A stretch of 64,000 nucleotides of DNA, taken from NCBI GenBank assembly GCA_009809945.1, contig WTPW01000370.1, positions 1 through 64,000 of the forward strand, written 5' to 3'. The translations under genes and the position numbers were made by a program. Shown here in pieces: positions 11,699 through 22,167 of the stretch. The notes beneath the pieces are model-generated. The model did not search any database, was not told the DNA's origin, and saw nothing but the letters and a program-made list of their open reading frames with translations. The DNA comes from Gigaspora margarita (taxonomy: Eukaryota; Glomeromycota; Glomeromycetes; Diversisporales; Gigasporaceae). The first letter of the stretch is position 1. Every line of letters starts with the position of its first letter.

Positions 11699-12590
11699 GT
11701 CAAGACTAAACAAGGTTTTTTTTTTTATAGTGCCGAACATTCTTGCCTAGTGCACCAAATATAGCCGTTTTGAGTTATGGTTATGTTAACCGGGGGCAAA
11801 TTAGCAACACTCAATAATTCCAATTTAAATTATTAATACTGTAATAAATACCTAACAGTAACGACCTGAGCAAAAACTTTACTACTTATTAGTAAATTAT
11901 TTCGCGCAATATAGCGTTTTTGCCTATTTTGAATTCTGACCCGTTTGACCCGGGTCAAAGCTCTAAATATATATAGGTAAATAAATATTTATACTTTTGA
12001 TAAATTTTCACTGATCATAAAATAATATATATTACTCTTAATAATGTGTTAACTTTAAAGATAAAATTTGCTTTATGCTAATCTTAATTACATAATGATA
12101 AATATTTTATTTTAAATTAGAAATTGAAAAATAAAAAATTTTTATCTATTATGAATAATCAAAAATGTATTTTGTAAAAATATACCTTAAAGTTGTGTTT
12201 GTATATATAATTTTGATAAATTTATATTATACAAACTCTATCTTTAAAATAACTAAGGTAAATTTACTGGTAATTTACTAAATTGTCTGGTAAATTTACC
12301 AAAAAATTTTAAAAATTACGGTAAATTAACAACCCTGATCGTTGCTCTTAGCCAATCAAAATCGAGAATCTGCTGTTGACGTGACTGCTAGGGTATTTCT
12401 TGCAATAATTCTATATAATTTGTACACTTCATGCTGAATTAAGCAATAATTATAATTTATCAGCCAGGAAATAAAAAATTTGGGATCGGCTAGCCGGTCA
12501 GCTAAGCCGCTATAGTCGACTACATCGACTATGGCTATAGCCGATCGGCTAGCCGACTATTAGCTAACCGAACCTATCCCTAGTTAGTGT

Positions 12591-13224
12591 TACGTTACAC
12601 CTGATCTTCAACTGTGATTGGCTTGTGGTCACGTTTTGAAAAATTTTTCAGGGTGCAGTTCAGAATTTCTTTTACCATCAGATGACCCGGGAGATCTACC
12701 CGTGGGTGACCCGTTGCGGAATTTCTTTTACCACCCGAGTGACCCGGTTGTAACCAATAATGTAGCATATATCAACGCAATTGATGTGTAATTTAAATCA
12801 TTCAACGATATGTAACATACATCAGTGCAATTAATATATAATTAAATAGCGATTGGTTTGTGATTTCCAACCCATATAAAGCTGGCCGACTATCGATTCG
12901 AAGTTTAGAATTAACAATGCATAAAACTTGGCTGATGTTTCTTGCCTGCGTACCGCAGGCCGGTCGTAAATATGAAGGAATTGTGAAAATTGCAGTATTC
13001 TACTGCGGGAGGGGTGTGAATTCAAACAGTTATTCCATTACTCCAAAAGGTTGCTTTGTTGTTCGCTTTTATCCTGGTGCGTTTGATTGTGTCAGTATTT
13101 TCACATGCAGTCCTAAACCGGTAAATCAATAAAATTTCTTACGTATCTGTCCCTCCATGATAATCCTCAGGTTGTCATTGTTGGCAAAAATTTCTCTTCC
13201 ATTTCATGTGATTGTGCCCGCCGG
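12591..13224. other. Gene-free stretch with repeat scraps
   Basis: 12,596-12,640 (TTACACCTGATCTTCAACTG) resembles modules at about 26,505 and 35,485. 12,650-12,750 has two imperfect copies of a phrase with AGAATTTCTTTTACCA and GTGACCCG. 12,750-12,845 has two imperfect copies of ACATACATCAGTGCAATT-type sequence. An open frame at 12,860-13,132 (90 codons) has no recognisable domain and an overlapping frame on the other strand; I do not support it as a gene. Confidence 0.5.
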
Positions 13225-13642
13225 TGCATCCATATGGGCGGATTTGTGTCATTACTACTAATAATGGTAAAATATTAGTAAATAACTTTTTACTTACTGA
13301 TCTGTTTGGAGTGATTTTACCACCAAAATAACCTTCTCGACGAGACGATTCTAATGAGCCTAAATTGTTGAAATTCATCCTGAGATAATTGAAGTTTTGT
13401 TTACTTCAGGTAAAATATGATGGGTTAAACCTATCCTATTTTACCTGAAGCAAACAACCTTTTAATTATCTCGGGACCCCATGATTAGATTTCAACAATT
13501 TTAGGTTCATTAGAATTGTTTCGTCGAGAACATTATTTTGGTGGTAAAATCACTCCAACGGTCAGTGAATAAAAAGTTATTCACTGTCAAATATTTACCA
13601 TTTTACATTTTTAGTAGCAATGGCACAAATCCGCCAATATGC
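13225..13642. repeat. 420-bp foldback palindrome upstream of the P450 gene
   Basis: The two arms, each about 200 bp, are inverted copies meeting near 13,430. Shared words include GGCGGATTTGTG, GGAGTGATTTTACCACCAAA, TCTAATGAACCTAAA-type sequence and CAGGTAAAATA. Divergence between the arms suggests an old foldback element. The minus-strand open frame in the left arm is an accident of the repeat. Confidence 0.75.
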
Positions 13643-14278
13643 ATTATGTGACTCCCTATGTAGGGTGTCCGCGATGCGATAGGGTAAATTATGCGATGAA
13701 TGCAAAAAAAATTTAAAATTTATGCAGTTAATATGCGATCTTATAGTAATATTGTGATCGATTAAGCTATTTCAATAACCATTACAGTATCATTCTCGGG
13801 ATTTTTAAGTTCGTCGGGACATTACGGAATTATTTTGAATCACTCATCGACCAATCACAATACGCGCACGTGATGTTTATGCCTTTTTTGCCCAATTATG
13901 CCAAGCATATGCGATGCGAAAAATGGGCCATTATGGCAAGTGTCACAAAATTTTGCAAATTTAAGCGGGTTATGTATGGCATGCATGAATAAGCTCCAGC
14001 GAAACCATAAAAAAAATCGATCAGAAAAATTCAAACCATTTGTTTTGAAAAATATCAATAATTTGTATAAAAAATTGCGATTTAATATGTTAATTTACTA
14101 AGCCTCTAACCTTAGTTTGAACGTTACCCTTAACATAAAAGAATTTTAATTTTTTTCGGTCATTACGTGCCCTAATTTTGGCGCTACCGTAAACCAAGAA
14201 AGTTTAGTTTTGACTCTTGAAAAAATAATAAAGTTTGTTTCGGTTCTTAATTTAAAAGTACAACAAATATAACTCAAA

Positions 14279-16020
14279 ATGGCTATTCAAAAAATTATTG
14301 AAGTTCTTAGTACCAAAGATTTTTTCCTTCTTTTCATCCTAATCTTCGCTACCTATGTTTTTAATTTTTATTACAAATACTTAACTCGTCCCAATCCACT
14401 CCCTGGTCCGTTACCTTTACCATTCATTGGAAATCTTCATAGCATCACTCACGATTTAAAACTGTTCTTTGAAGAATGTCAATTAAAATATGGAGATATC
14501 TGTGAAGTAATGCTTGATGGACATAGGTGGATAATTCTTTCGCGACCAGACTATATTGAAAAATTTATGTCTTCAAAATGTTTAAAGAGGTTTCCATATT
14601 CTGAAGGTTTAGTTGAAATTGGATTTTACGGACAAGGGGTCAGTGGTAATGAAGATTATAAAAGTTGGAAATATAATAAACAGTTCTTTAATCAAGCATT
14701 ATTGGTACCTAAATTTATGGATAATGCTATAAAATCTACAAATGAATTATTTGAAGAATTAAGAGGATACTGGCAATCCCTTGGAAAGCAAAATATTACA
14801 AATAATAATAAAGATAATTGGATTCTCGAAACAGACTTTTCTGCATGGTTTCATGCATTCACAAATGATATTATTTCAATCATTGCAACCGGTGAACGTA
14901 CATATTCAATTGCTTCCTACTATAATACACAAAGCACTATCAAATCTGATCATCCTGATTCGTTAGTTAAAGATGGGAATAAATTCGTTAAATCATTAAT
15001 AAAACATCTCGAAGGAGTCATGTTCTTCATGTTGGTTGGCTCATTTTGGAGGCATTATGTTCCAATAATTGGAAATAAAGCAAATTTTTACTTAAAAAAT
15101 CGTGATTATATATATGAAAAATTGGATTTGATGATCAAAAAGAGAAGAAAAGAAATTGAAGAAATGCCAATTGGCTCAGAAATGAGACCCGATATGTTAA
15201 CTTCCTTAATCATTGCAAACACTAAAAAGGATAGCACTAATATAAAAACAGTAGGTGATGAGACGGTTAAACCTATGATCGATGAAGAGATCAGAAGTAA
15301 TTTGTTAGATGCATTCGAGGGTGGAACAGATACTGTAAGTATTATATTTTCCTTATATTTATTTACTTATTTATTTACTTATTAATTTACTTATTAATTT
15401 AATTATAATTTAATTATAATTTAACTTATTATATATTTACTTATTTTATTTAGACTGCTAACTCGATTTGCTATATAGTTTACTATCTTTGTAAATATCC
15501 CAATGTAAAACAAAAAATGATTACGGAAATCGATTCTATCTTTTCCAATAAGTCTTATCTAAAAAGTGACGATCTCTCAAAGTTAAAATATTGTGAAGCC
15601 ATAATTAAAGAAACTAGTCGTATGATACCATTAATAAATTTTGTAACTCGGTACATGACTGAAGAATGTGAAGTTGCAGGATACAAATGGGCTGCTGGCA
15701 CACTATTTCATTTAAATTTTGCAGGGGTACATTATCACCCTAAAATTTGGTCTAATCCTGAAGTTTTTGATCCAGATAGATTTTATAATGTTGATGATAA
15801 ACAATTAGAAAATAAATATTCTTTGATAATCTTCGGTGGAGGTCCACGAATCTGCCCCGGAAGGAAACTAGCGATGTGTGAATTACTTTTAATGATGACA
15901 TCAATTTACAGATATTATAACGTTGAACTGGTGGATATGCACGAGCCATTGAAAATTGCTGCCTTAATGACTAATTATGTTCAAGAGATGAAAGTTAGAA
16001 TTAGTCTTCGAATTAATTAA
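14279..16020 (+). CDS. Cytochrome P450 monooxygenase, two exons, 540 aa
   Basis: Haem-thiolate monooxygenase, probably anchored in the ER membrane. Exons are 14,279-15,334 and 15,454-16,020, separated by a 119-bp phase-0 intron (GTAAGT...TTTAG) that falls inside the I-helix oxygen-binding motif: spliced, it reads AFEGGTDTTANS around residues 345-356. Residues 13-31 form a hydrophobic anchor, followed by the proline hinge RPNPLPGPLPLPFIGN. ExxR is KETSR with Glu405 and Arg408; the PERF-type motif is PDRF at 459-462; the haem loop is FGGGPRICPG with Cys486 as iron ligand. Length and motif order are normal for a complete microsomal P450. The ATG is the first after an AT-rich leader and precedes the anchor directly. 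The substrate cannot be told from sequence. Not tied to any neighbour; a large foldback lies 0.6 kb upstream. Confidence 0.93.
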
Positions 16021-17295
16021 GTTCATATAATCTATTTATTGTATATAAAATTGTCATACTGATATTATTTGAAGAATAATGGTAGATATTGAAATTATTT
16101 GAAAGGTATTATGTAATGTGAATAAGTTTTGATTTTGTGACTCGTTTTTGCTGATTTTAATTTCAAAGATGAATAAATATCGCAGCTGAAGCTGGAATTT
16201 TTTAAATATTTTAACATAAAATTTTCAAAATTTTTTATGAAACATTTTTTATTTTTATATATACGTATTTTTTTTTTTATTAATAGTTTGAATTTAAGGT
16301 TAAATTTGATGATAAAAGAGTAGTATATAGGCGGATTTTTAGTAGAGCTTGTATTTTTAAATCGAGATCCCTCTTATCAGTTTCAGCCACCCGTTTAGAA
16401 CTTTGCGTAGTCTAATGAAAAAATTTTTTAAAAAAAACTATTTAATAAAAACAATTTATTTTTATTCAATAAATTTTTTTTGTATATAGTTGACCCTATA
16501 CAAAAGAACCTCTCTATAACGAACTCTGGATATAAATAACTTAAAAATTTCAAATTATATAATAAATAGTATGCTATAAAAACGCTATGAGCTTTAATGA
16601 ACTTTTCAATTCGGTGTGAAAAGGTTGATTGTTACGAAAATACAAATAAGTATCGAAAAGTTATATTTAAACAATAAACAGCTTTTAACGGATAATATAA
16701 TGATATTAAAATTCTAGTAAACGTATTTTTGTTTCTTTATAAATGTAAAATATAATATTAATTAAGTTCTTTTAGTGAATGTATTATAACGATAATAAAT
16801 TTAATAGTTATACTAAAATATATAAATCTATTAATTAAATTTTTTTTTTTTTTGATATGTTCGTTAAATTTATTAAGTAATTGAAATGTACAGTATTTTG
16901 TAAATCTATTAATTTCTGGGTAGTCGTCCGACCTACACGTGCTCATCCGGAGTACAACCTTGTACAAATTTACGATATATATTTTATTGATTAGATGACT
17001 CACAATCGGTTGTCAAATATTTTATATTTTCAAACGCGCCGTAATGAATAAAAAAAGGCTCGATATGAACAACTAGATTATATATATATGTTATTCGTCG
17101 ATGATCGATTCCGTCATTCAATAAGTTATTTACTGATTTTTTATTTATCCGAGTTATTGATGGAATGGTTATCAGACTTATTAAATAAGTTTTATGTTTA
17201 ATAATGCATCAATAAAATATCAATAAAAAAATTAAATAAATTAATAGTTAATTAATGATCATATCATTTCTTTTATAAATCTTTTTTTTTCTTTA
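16021..17295. other. AT-rich intergenic region after the P450 gene
   Basis: No gene is supported. 16,514-16,540 (ACCTCTCTATAACGAACTCT) looks like one end of a pogo/Tc1-type element, but its partner end was not found. A minus-strand open frame at 16,758-17,003 (81 codons) has Lys/Ile-rich random character and is not supported. Confidence 0.5.
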
Positions 17296-17298
17296 TTG

Positions 17299-17610
17299 AT
17301 TTTATGGAGCCGCAAACTTATAGTTTTCTATCTCGTGAATTCTTCGATAGAATATCGGAAAAGCATGAAGCTTAATGGATATTAATCGTTATAATGAATG
17401 TTTCAATGTATTAAAAAAAAAATCCAAACCTTCCACACAATTCAATGCTAAATATTGGATTATTAATACTTTTAAGATACTTCGTATCGGTATAAACGGG
17501 ATGAAAATAATTTGGGAGCAGAAGTTTGCCCAATAGATAATTTTTATGAAGTGATCTGTACTGCGCATCAGGCAACAAAACATGGAGGCCAAAGAAAAAA
17601 CTTGAAAAAA
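17299..17610 (+). pseudogene. Eroded fragment of a DDE-integrase-type protein
   Basis: Short stretches in different frames resemble the region around the H2C2 zinc-binding finger that precedes the catalytic core in KRBA2/Ginger- or LTR-type integrases, including the phrase AHQATKHGGQ and an upstream stretch NAKYWIINTFKILRIG. It is a fossil, broken, with no catalytic core visible downstream. The source element family is uncertain. Confidence 0.35.
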
Positions 17611-17859
17611 AGTATTGTCGATATTGAATTTATTTTTTGTTTATTAACGTTAATAGAATTTTTTTTTTTTTTTAGTGATCTAAATCTTAATTCTTCCATG
17701 CAAAAAAGTAAACCCAAAAAAGCTTATAACTGTCACTGCCGAAAAACAAATAATTCAAACGTTCAAAGAGTGATAACAATACTATTTGTGTTGAAAATTT
17801 TTCAAAAAAAAATAGATTTTGCTTTAAATCTTCGCATAAATGCATTGTATTTAGCATAG

Positions 17860-18498
17860 ATTCCAGTGTTCATTATTATTATGTTTTATAATAACGATGA
17901 TGTTTCATTCTAAATGTGATATATATAATTTTTTAACAAAACGTTTTAATATTTATATGATAGCAATGATATTTTATTCTAATATGACATATATATTTTT
18001 AAAAAATGATTTAATATTTATATTGGTAAAATTCATATCGATACCAATTTTCAAAGTATAACATACGTTATTCTTGGATTCACAAATATTTTATGTCGTC
18101 GATCCTTGAATGACAGGAATCAATAAACGATGCATAACATATATATATAGCGTAAATTATAATTACAAATAATCAATATTGTCGTAGCTATAATGAGAGT
18201 TATAACTAACAAATTCAAATTAAACTTTAACTAAAAATTTTAATATAAATTATAACGATTATTATAAAAATAAATCAAAAGAAAGTCAGCATGAATCAGG
18301 TGAAATATTTAAATAGTTGATCGAACAACTAAGGAAAAATGCCTAGCTTGTTTGAAGTTTCACAGTTGAATTTGAAACATCTAACTTGTTTAAAATTAAT
18401 CTATATAGCATCCACTTATCTGCAATAATGACTATGTTATGATTTAAAAATGTCAATTTATCCAAGGTATACACATAATTATATAACTAATCATTATT
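17860..18498. other. AT-rich stretch without a recognised feature
   Basis: No coding pattern, inverted termini or tandem repeat that I can support. Two loosely similar phrases with ATGATATTTTATTCTAAT / GATGTTTCATTCTAAATG near 17,895 and 17,970 hint at a small old duplication. Confidence 0.4.
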
Positions 18499-18779
18499 AG
18501 GCCACGCAAATTTAATTTTTCGTTTTGCATAACCCGCCGACCCAATTTTTCCAAAAAAAAAAATTTTTTTTTTAAAATTCCTATTGTACCAATAATTCCA
18601 TTTTTGCCATTTAATTTTTTTCTCCGGTGTCACCCGATGATGACCTTGCTTTTCCGTAATTACCCGATAGGCCGATAAAAAAAAGACAAAATTTTCTGAT
18701 TCCATGTTATGCAAACCGAAGAATCAACTTTGCGTGACCTTAGATGTGAACATGGATTAATTTAGGCCACGTAAAGTTA

Positions 18780-18815
<36 letters not shown>

Positions 18816-18882
18816 TCGACCCGCCGACCGGAATTTTGAAATACCAGGTTATGCAAAACGAAAAATTAACTTTGCATGGCCT
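18499..18882. mobile_element. AGGCCACGCAAAGTTAATTT MITE, copy 2
   Basis: Same termini and interior order as 8,894-9,250: AGGCCACGCAAATTTAATTT at the left, CTCCGGTGTCACC inside, CGACCCGCCGACCGGAATTT before the right end. Long A and T homopolymers in the middle differ in length between the copies. The minus-strand open frame across its left half is not a gene. Confidence 0.75.
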
Positions 18883-18997
18883 TGAAATTACAAACTTATC
18901 GAATTGGCTAAATATTTATGAAAACAGCTGTAAACCCCAATAAATATAATTAGCACAAGAAAATAAATTAATTATGAGCTGATAAAGCCTCTATTAT

Positions 18998-21606
18998 TTT
19001 TTAGCAATAAATTTTGGAGGTATTGAAAGATAAACGATTGATCCATCACCTTTATTCATATTCGAGTGTTTTGAATTTAATGACCCATAAAAAATTTTAT
19101 CGGAAATAATATTAATAAATCCGAGAGGTTGACAATCCTTACAATTATCATGATCAATATTTGATTTAATAGAATTAAATTATCATTAGAGATATTAATT
19201 TCTTCTTTACTATATAATATTTTCTTATTTTTGCCTTTGACCCAATTAACTTTCATTTCACCAAAGAAATCATTGATTTGACAAGGATTGGCTCATCGAT
19301 AATACTATTATATAATTAATAAGCATTAACAACAAATTAGAAAAGACATAATTAACCCGAATTTTAAGTGAAGTAATGAAAAATTCAGATACCAAACAAA
19401 ATGTTTCCAAGTTTTTATTATGTAATAAATGAAACTAAACTTTACTAAGGTAGCCATAGGCCATTTATTATGTAAAAATACCCGACCAGTAGTTTCAAAA
19501 ACTTAATGTGGAAGTAGAAATTCATTGGTAAAAGGGTTTAGATTTGAAAAGTTTTACTTGTATTCTGAACATTTATAAATATTATACAGGTATGACAGAA
19601 ATATAGTATTGGCATCTGAAACTTTTATAAATCCAATTTATCTGCTTTGCTATGTGATAAAACTCGATAGTATTTTACTTACCAACCGTATAAAACTAAT
19701 TTTTCAAATCTTCTTTATCAGTTACTTTTTTTTAATTTTAATGTCATAAACAAACAACAATGCGGACTCTTGACAACGTGTAAGGTAATTACTGATAACA
19801 TATGTTTACTTGAGGAGTATTAAATATTTCTAATGGACAAGTACCAAACGTGCAACTATTTTTTATTATATGATAGCCTTTCCCTTCATGAGCCTGGTAT
19901 TTTCCACTTTTGAATACTAGTGGATATAGTGGGTATTGGATACTAAAGTCGAACCCTGTTGGTTGCCCAATGATAACTCATCCAAGTTTAATTGTAACTT
20001 GATTGTCTTGATTATTAAACCATTTAGTCTTTTCACCTTGTATATAATGAATGACAATGACTGGGTAATTTTCGTTTATATAATCCACATGCAACGAAAA
20101 TATATTATTTTTCTCACTCATAATAGATGTATTAATATTGCATCGCTAATATATTATTTTATCTGTTTTCAATGGTTGAATATATGCCATCTTATTATTA
20201 CTTTCATATTCCTTTATGTTGTAATCAACTTTTGCTGTGATTAGAGATTAATAATTATGATTTTGATTAAAAATATTAAAAATGCATCAATTTTATTTAA
20301 TAATATTAAAAATGCATCAATTTTATATTAATAATACTAAGTCTTTTACCTTCTAAAATTTGATGACCCATGACAGCCAATACTTCTTTTTTCAATTTTT
20401 CTTCTAATGATTCAAATAACAAATAAACTTCTTCATACACAATTATTTTCCATCTAGTCGAATCATTAAGAGATTGTCTCCAAAATTTTTGCGTCCTGAG
20501 AATAATCTCCGCCAATAATTGTTTCGAAATTATTCGTATTATTATGATAATTATTACGAATATATTCTCATTTTTATAAGCATTGTTTAATTCAGTCTTA
20601 AGACTGTTTGCAGCAATTTCGGCACTAATTTGTGTATTAATACCTTTTATCTTAGAATATTCACCTGTAATATAATAGATGAAATATAGATAAATTAAGA
20701 GATCATTGATTTACTGTATTAATAGGAATATTTAATTCACACCTAAATTGTCAATATATTCTTCATTTCTTACTATGATCCCTCCAACAATAAGACGTCG
20801 TGCACAAAAATGGTCATACTTTTCTGATATTTCGTGAAGTTTAACATGAGTTGTATCATTCAATGCTTTTTTAACATCTTCAATAAATTTTATTTTCGAC
20901 ATTAATACTTTTATCTAAAATTGTTAGCACTCCTTTTACTACTCATTCATATTTACGTTTAGTGTATGTTTTATGTTGTGTAAACATTTTGTCAAAATTT
21001 TCATGCGAAAATCCAATTGAGGCGGAACCCAATTCTAAACAAGCGGCTGAAAGCTTTACATCAAATATGAGAGGTCGTTTACACTCTGTGGTTGTTTCAT
21101 GTTTGTATACATATTCTTTGTCATAATACTTTAATTTCATCTAAATTAAGTTTGAATGCTTGATCAGATTTTCTTGTTATAGGCCCATCTTTGTTAAATT
21201 TGAGTCCTCTTTCAAATCTTAATTGAGTCAAGTCGAATTCGGAATTTTGAATAATGTGTAAATAAAAATTGTTATCTTTTTTTTTAATGACTTCTGAAAG
21301 ATCAAATTTTGATTCATCACTTGGTTTAATCTCTGCTTTGTCTCTTGAAAAATGTAAAAAACGGCAATTGGATCCCATATGATGATCATGATCAATGTCA
21401 TATTCTTCTTTTAAAAGCATTGTACGAATACAATAAAGTTTAGCCCCTTGTGGAAACTTTCTCAACTGTGGAAACCATTTTTTTAAATCAGAATTAATTG
21501 AATTAATTTTATATAATTTGATGATAAAATTTAGTAAATACATTACTATATATAGTAAATATACAAAATAAAAAATATAAATAAGAATTAATGTATGTGT
21601 AGCCAT
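18998..21606 (-). pseudogene. MACPF-like gene region, fossil copy 1
   Basis: Minus-strand coding-like blocks lie in a consistent order. An N-terminal block is at about 21,121-21,606. A block near 20,700-20,910 carries a phrase like the MACPF signature (KYDHFCARRLIVGG, compared with the family's YGTH...LGG). C-terminal-domain blocks lie at about 19,800-20,090, and a last block, ending in a stop, at 18,998-19,190. MACPF proteins are membrane-attack/perforin-type pore formers, and Glomeromycotina carry many related genes; that assignment is inference. The region looks broken in several places, although some interruptions may be introns. Its 19,311-21,500 part is duplicated at 28,566-31,045. Treated as a fossil. 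Confidence 0.5.
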
Positions 21607-21857
21607 AGGCTACATGTAGCCGTACTATTGATATATAGAAAATTTTGTAGCCTTAGGGTTAGGGTTAGAGTTATAATTAAAATTAGTATTAAAGTTAGAG
21701 TTAGGTTTAGGGTTAGAGTTAGGGTTAGAGTTTTGGTTGGGTTTAGGGTAAAATCGCAAGAGGAGCATTTTTGCTTAGTAACACAACAGGGATTACCCTA
21801 GTAAAATTTTGAGATATATATAATTTTTGATTTCGGCTACATGTAGCCATGGCTACA
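21597..21857. mobile_element. TIR element T1 with TTAGGG-like core
   Basis: Termini TGTAGCCATAGGCTACATGT and its inverted counterpart ACATGTAGCCATGGCTACA are themselves palindromic. The core is an imperfect TTAGGG/TTAGAG array (about 21,650-21,750) followed by GAGGAGCATTTTTGCTTAGT and ACCCTAGTAAAATTTTGAGA. The plus-strand Arg-Val-repeat frame is a reading of the TTAGGG array and not a protein. The next element, T2, shares the core but not the ends. Confidence 0.7.
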
Positions 21858-21918
21858 AATAACTTCTCCCTATAAATAATTATAAAAAAAATTATTTATA
21901 TAATCTTAACTAGAAATA

Positions 21919-22167
21919 ATTTATTCATCACCCGGGTGAATTATTCACCCCCCTCCCCAAATAAAAATAAAATCCTAGTTATATTAGGGTTAGGGTTAGA
22001 GTTAAGGTTAGAATTAGAGTTAGGGTTAGGGTTAGAATTAAATTTAAGATATGATCGCGAGAGGAGCATTTTTTGTTAAAAACTCGACAGGGGTTACCCT
22101 AGTAAAATTTTGAGATAGCATAATGTGGGTGAGGAATATCAAATCTCACCCCGGGTGAGGAATAAAT
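21919..22167. mobile_element. TIR element T2 with the same core but different ends
   Basis: The left end is TTTATTCATCACCCGGGTGA and the right end, read inward, is TTTATTCCTCACCCGGGGTG. The interior has a shorter TTAGGG-like array, then GAGGAGCATTTTTTGTTAAA and ACCCTAGTAAAATTTTGAGA, colinear with T1. No coding capacity. Confidence 0.7.

Larger units (their letters stand above)
10723..11965. mobile_element. hAT-like element, third level of the nest
   Basis: Perfect 8-bp target duplication AATATATA at 10,715-10,722 and 11,966-11,973. Inverted termini TAGAGCTTTGACCCGGGTCA are identical for 20 bases at both ends, so this looks young relative to its hosts. CCCGGGTCA is repeated sub-terminally. 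The interior carries a 12-bp minisatellite and the innermost MITE. No coding frame. Confidence 0.85.
10583..12337. mobile_element. hAT-like element, second level of the nest
   Basis: Perfect 8-bp target duplication ATCGTTGC at 10,575-10,582 and 12,338-12,345. Termini are CAGAGTTGTTAGGTGGTAAA on the left and CAGGGTTGTTAATTTACCGT read inward from the right, the classical CAGGG hAT start. Many GGTAAATTTACC-type words crowd both ends. Without the next insertion it is about 0.5 kb. No coding frame. Confidence 0.85.
9444..12582. mobile_element. hAT-like element, outermost of a four-level nest
   Basis: Perfect 8-bp target duplication GTTAGTGT at 9,436-9,443 and 12,583-12,590. Termini are TAGGGATGGGTTCGATCAGC on the left and TAGGGATAGGTTCGGTTAGC read inward from the right. 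Sub-terminal runs of GGCTATAGCCG / CGACTATCGAC occur in both ends. Without the inner insertions the element is about 1.4 kb and has no transposase frame, so it is non-autonomous. The 8-bp duplication and the TAGGG terminus are hAT hallmarks. Confidence 0.85.

Noticed and set aside
12860-13132. 90-codon plus-strand open frame
   Set aside because: No recognisable domain, an overlapping open frame on the other strand and repeat-rich surroundings; cannot be supported as a gene.
13855-14101. Overlapping open frames on both strands just before the P450 gene
   Set aside because: Mutually antisense, short and without homology; more likely chance.
21595-21801. Plus-strand Arg/Val-repeat open frame
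   Set aside because: It is a translation of an imperfect TTAGGG-like array inside element T1.
21650-22050. A chromosome end or true telomere
   Set aside because: The arrays are short, degenerate, flanked by unique DNA on both sides and enclosed in small TIR elements.
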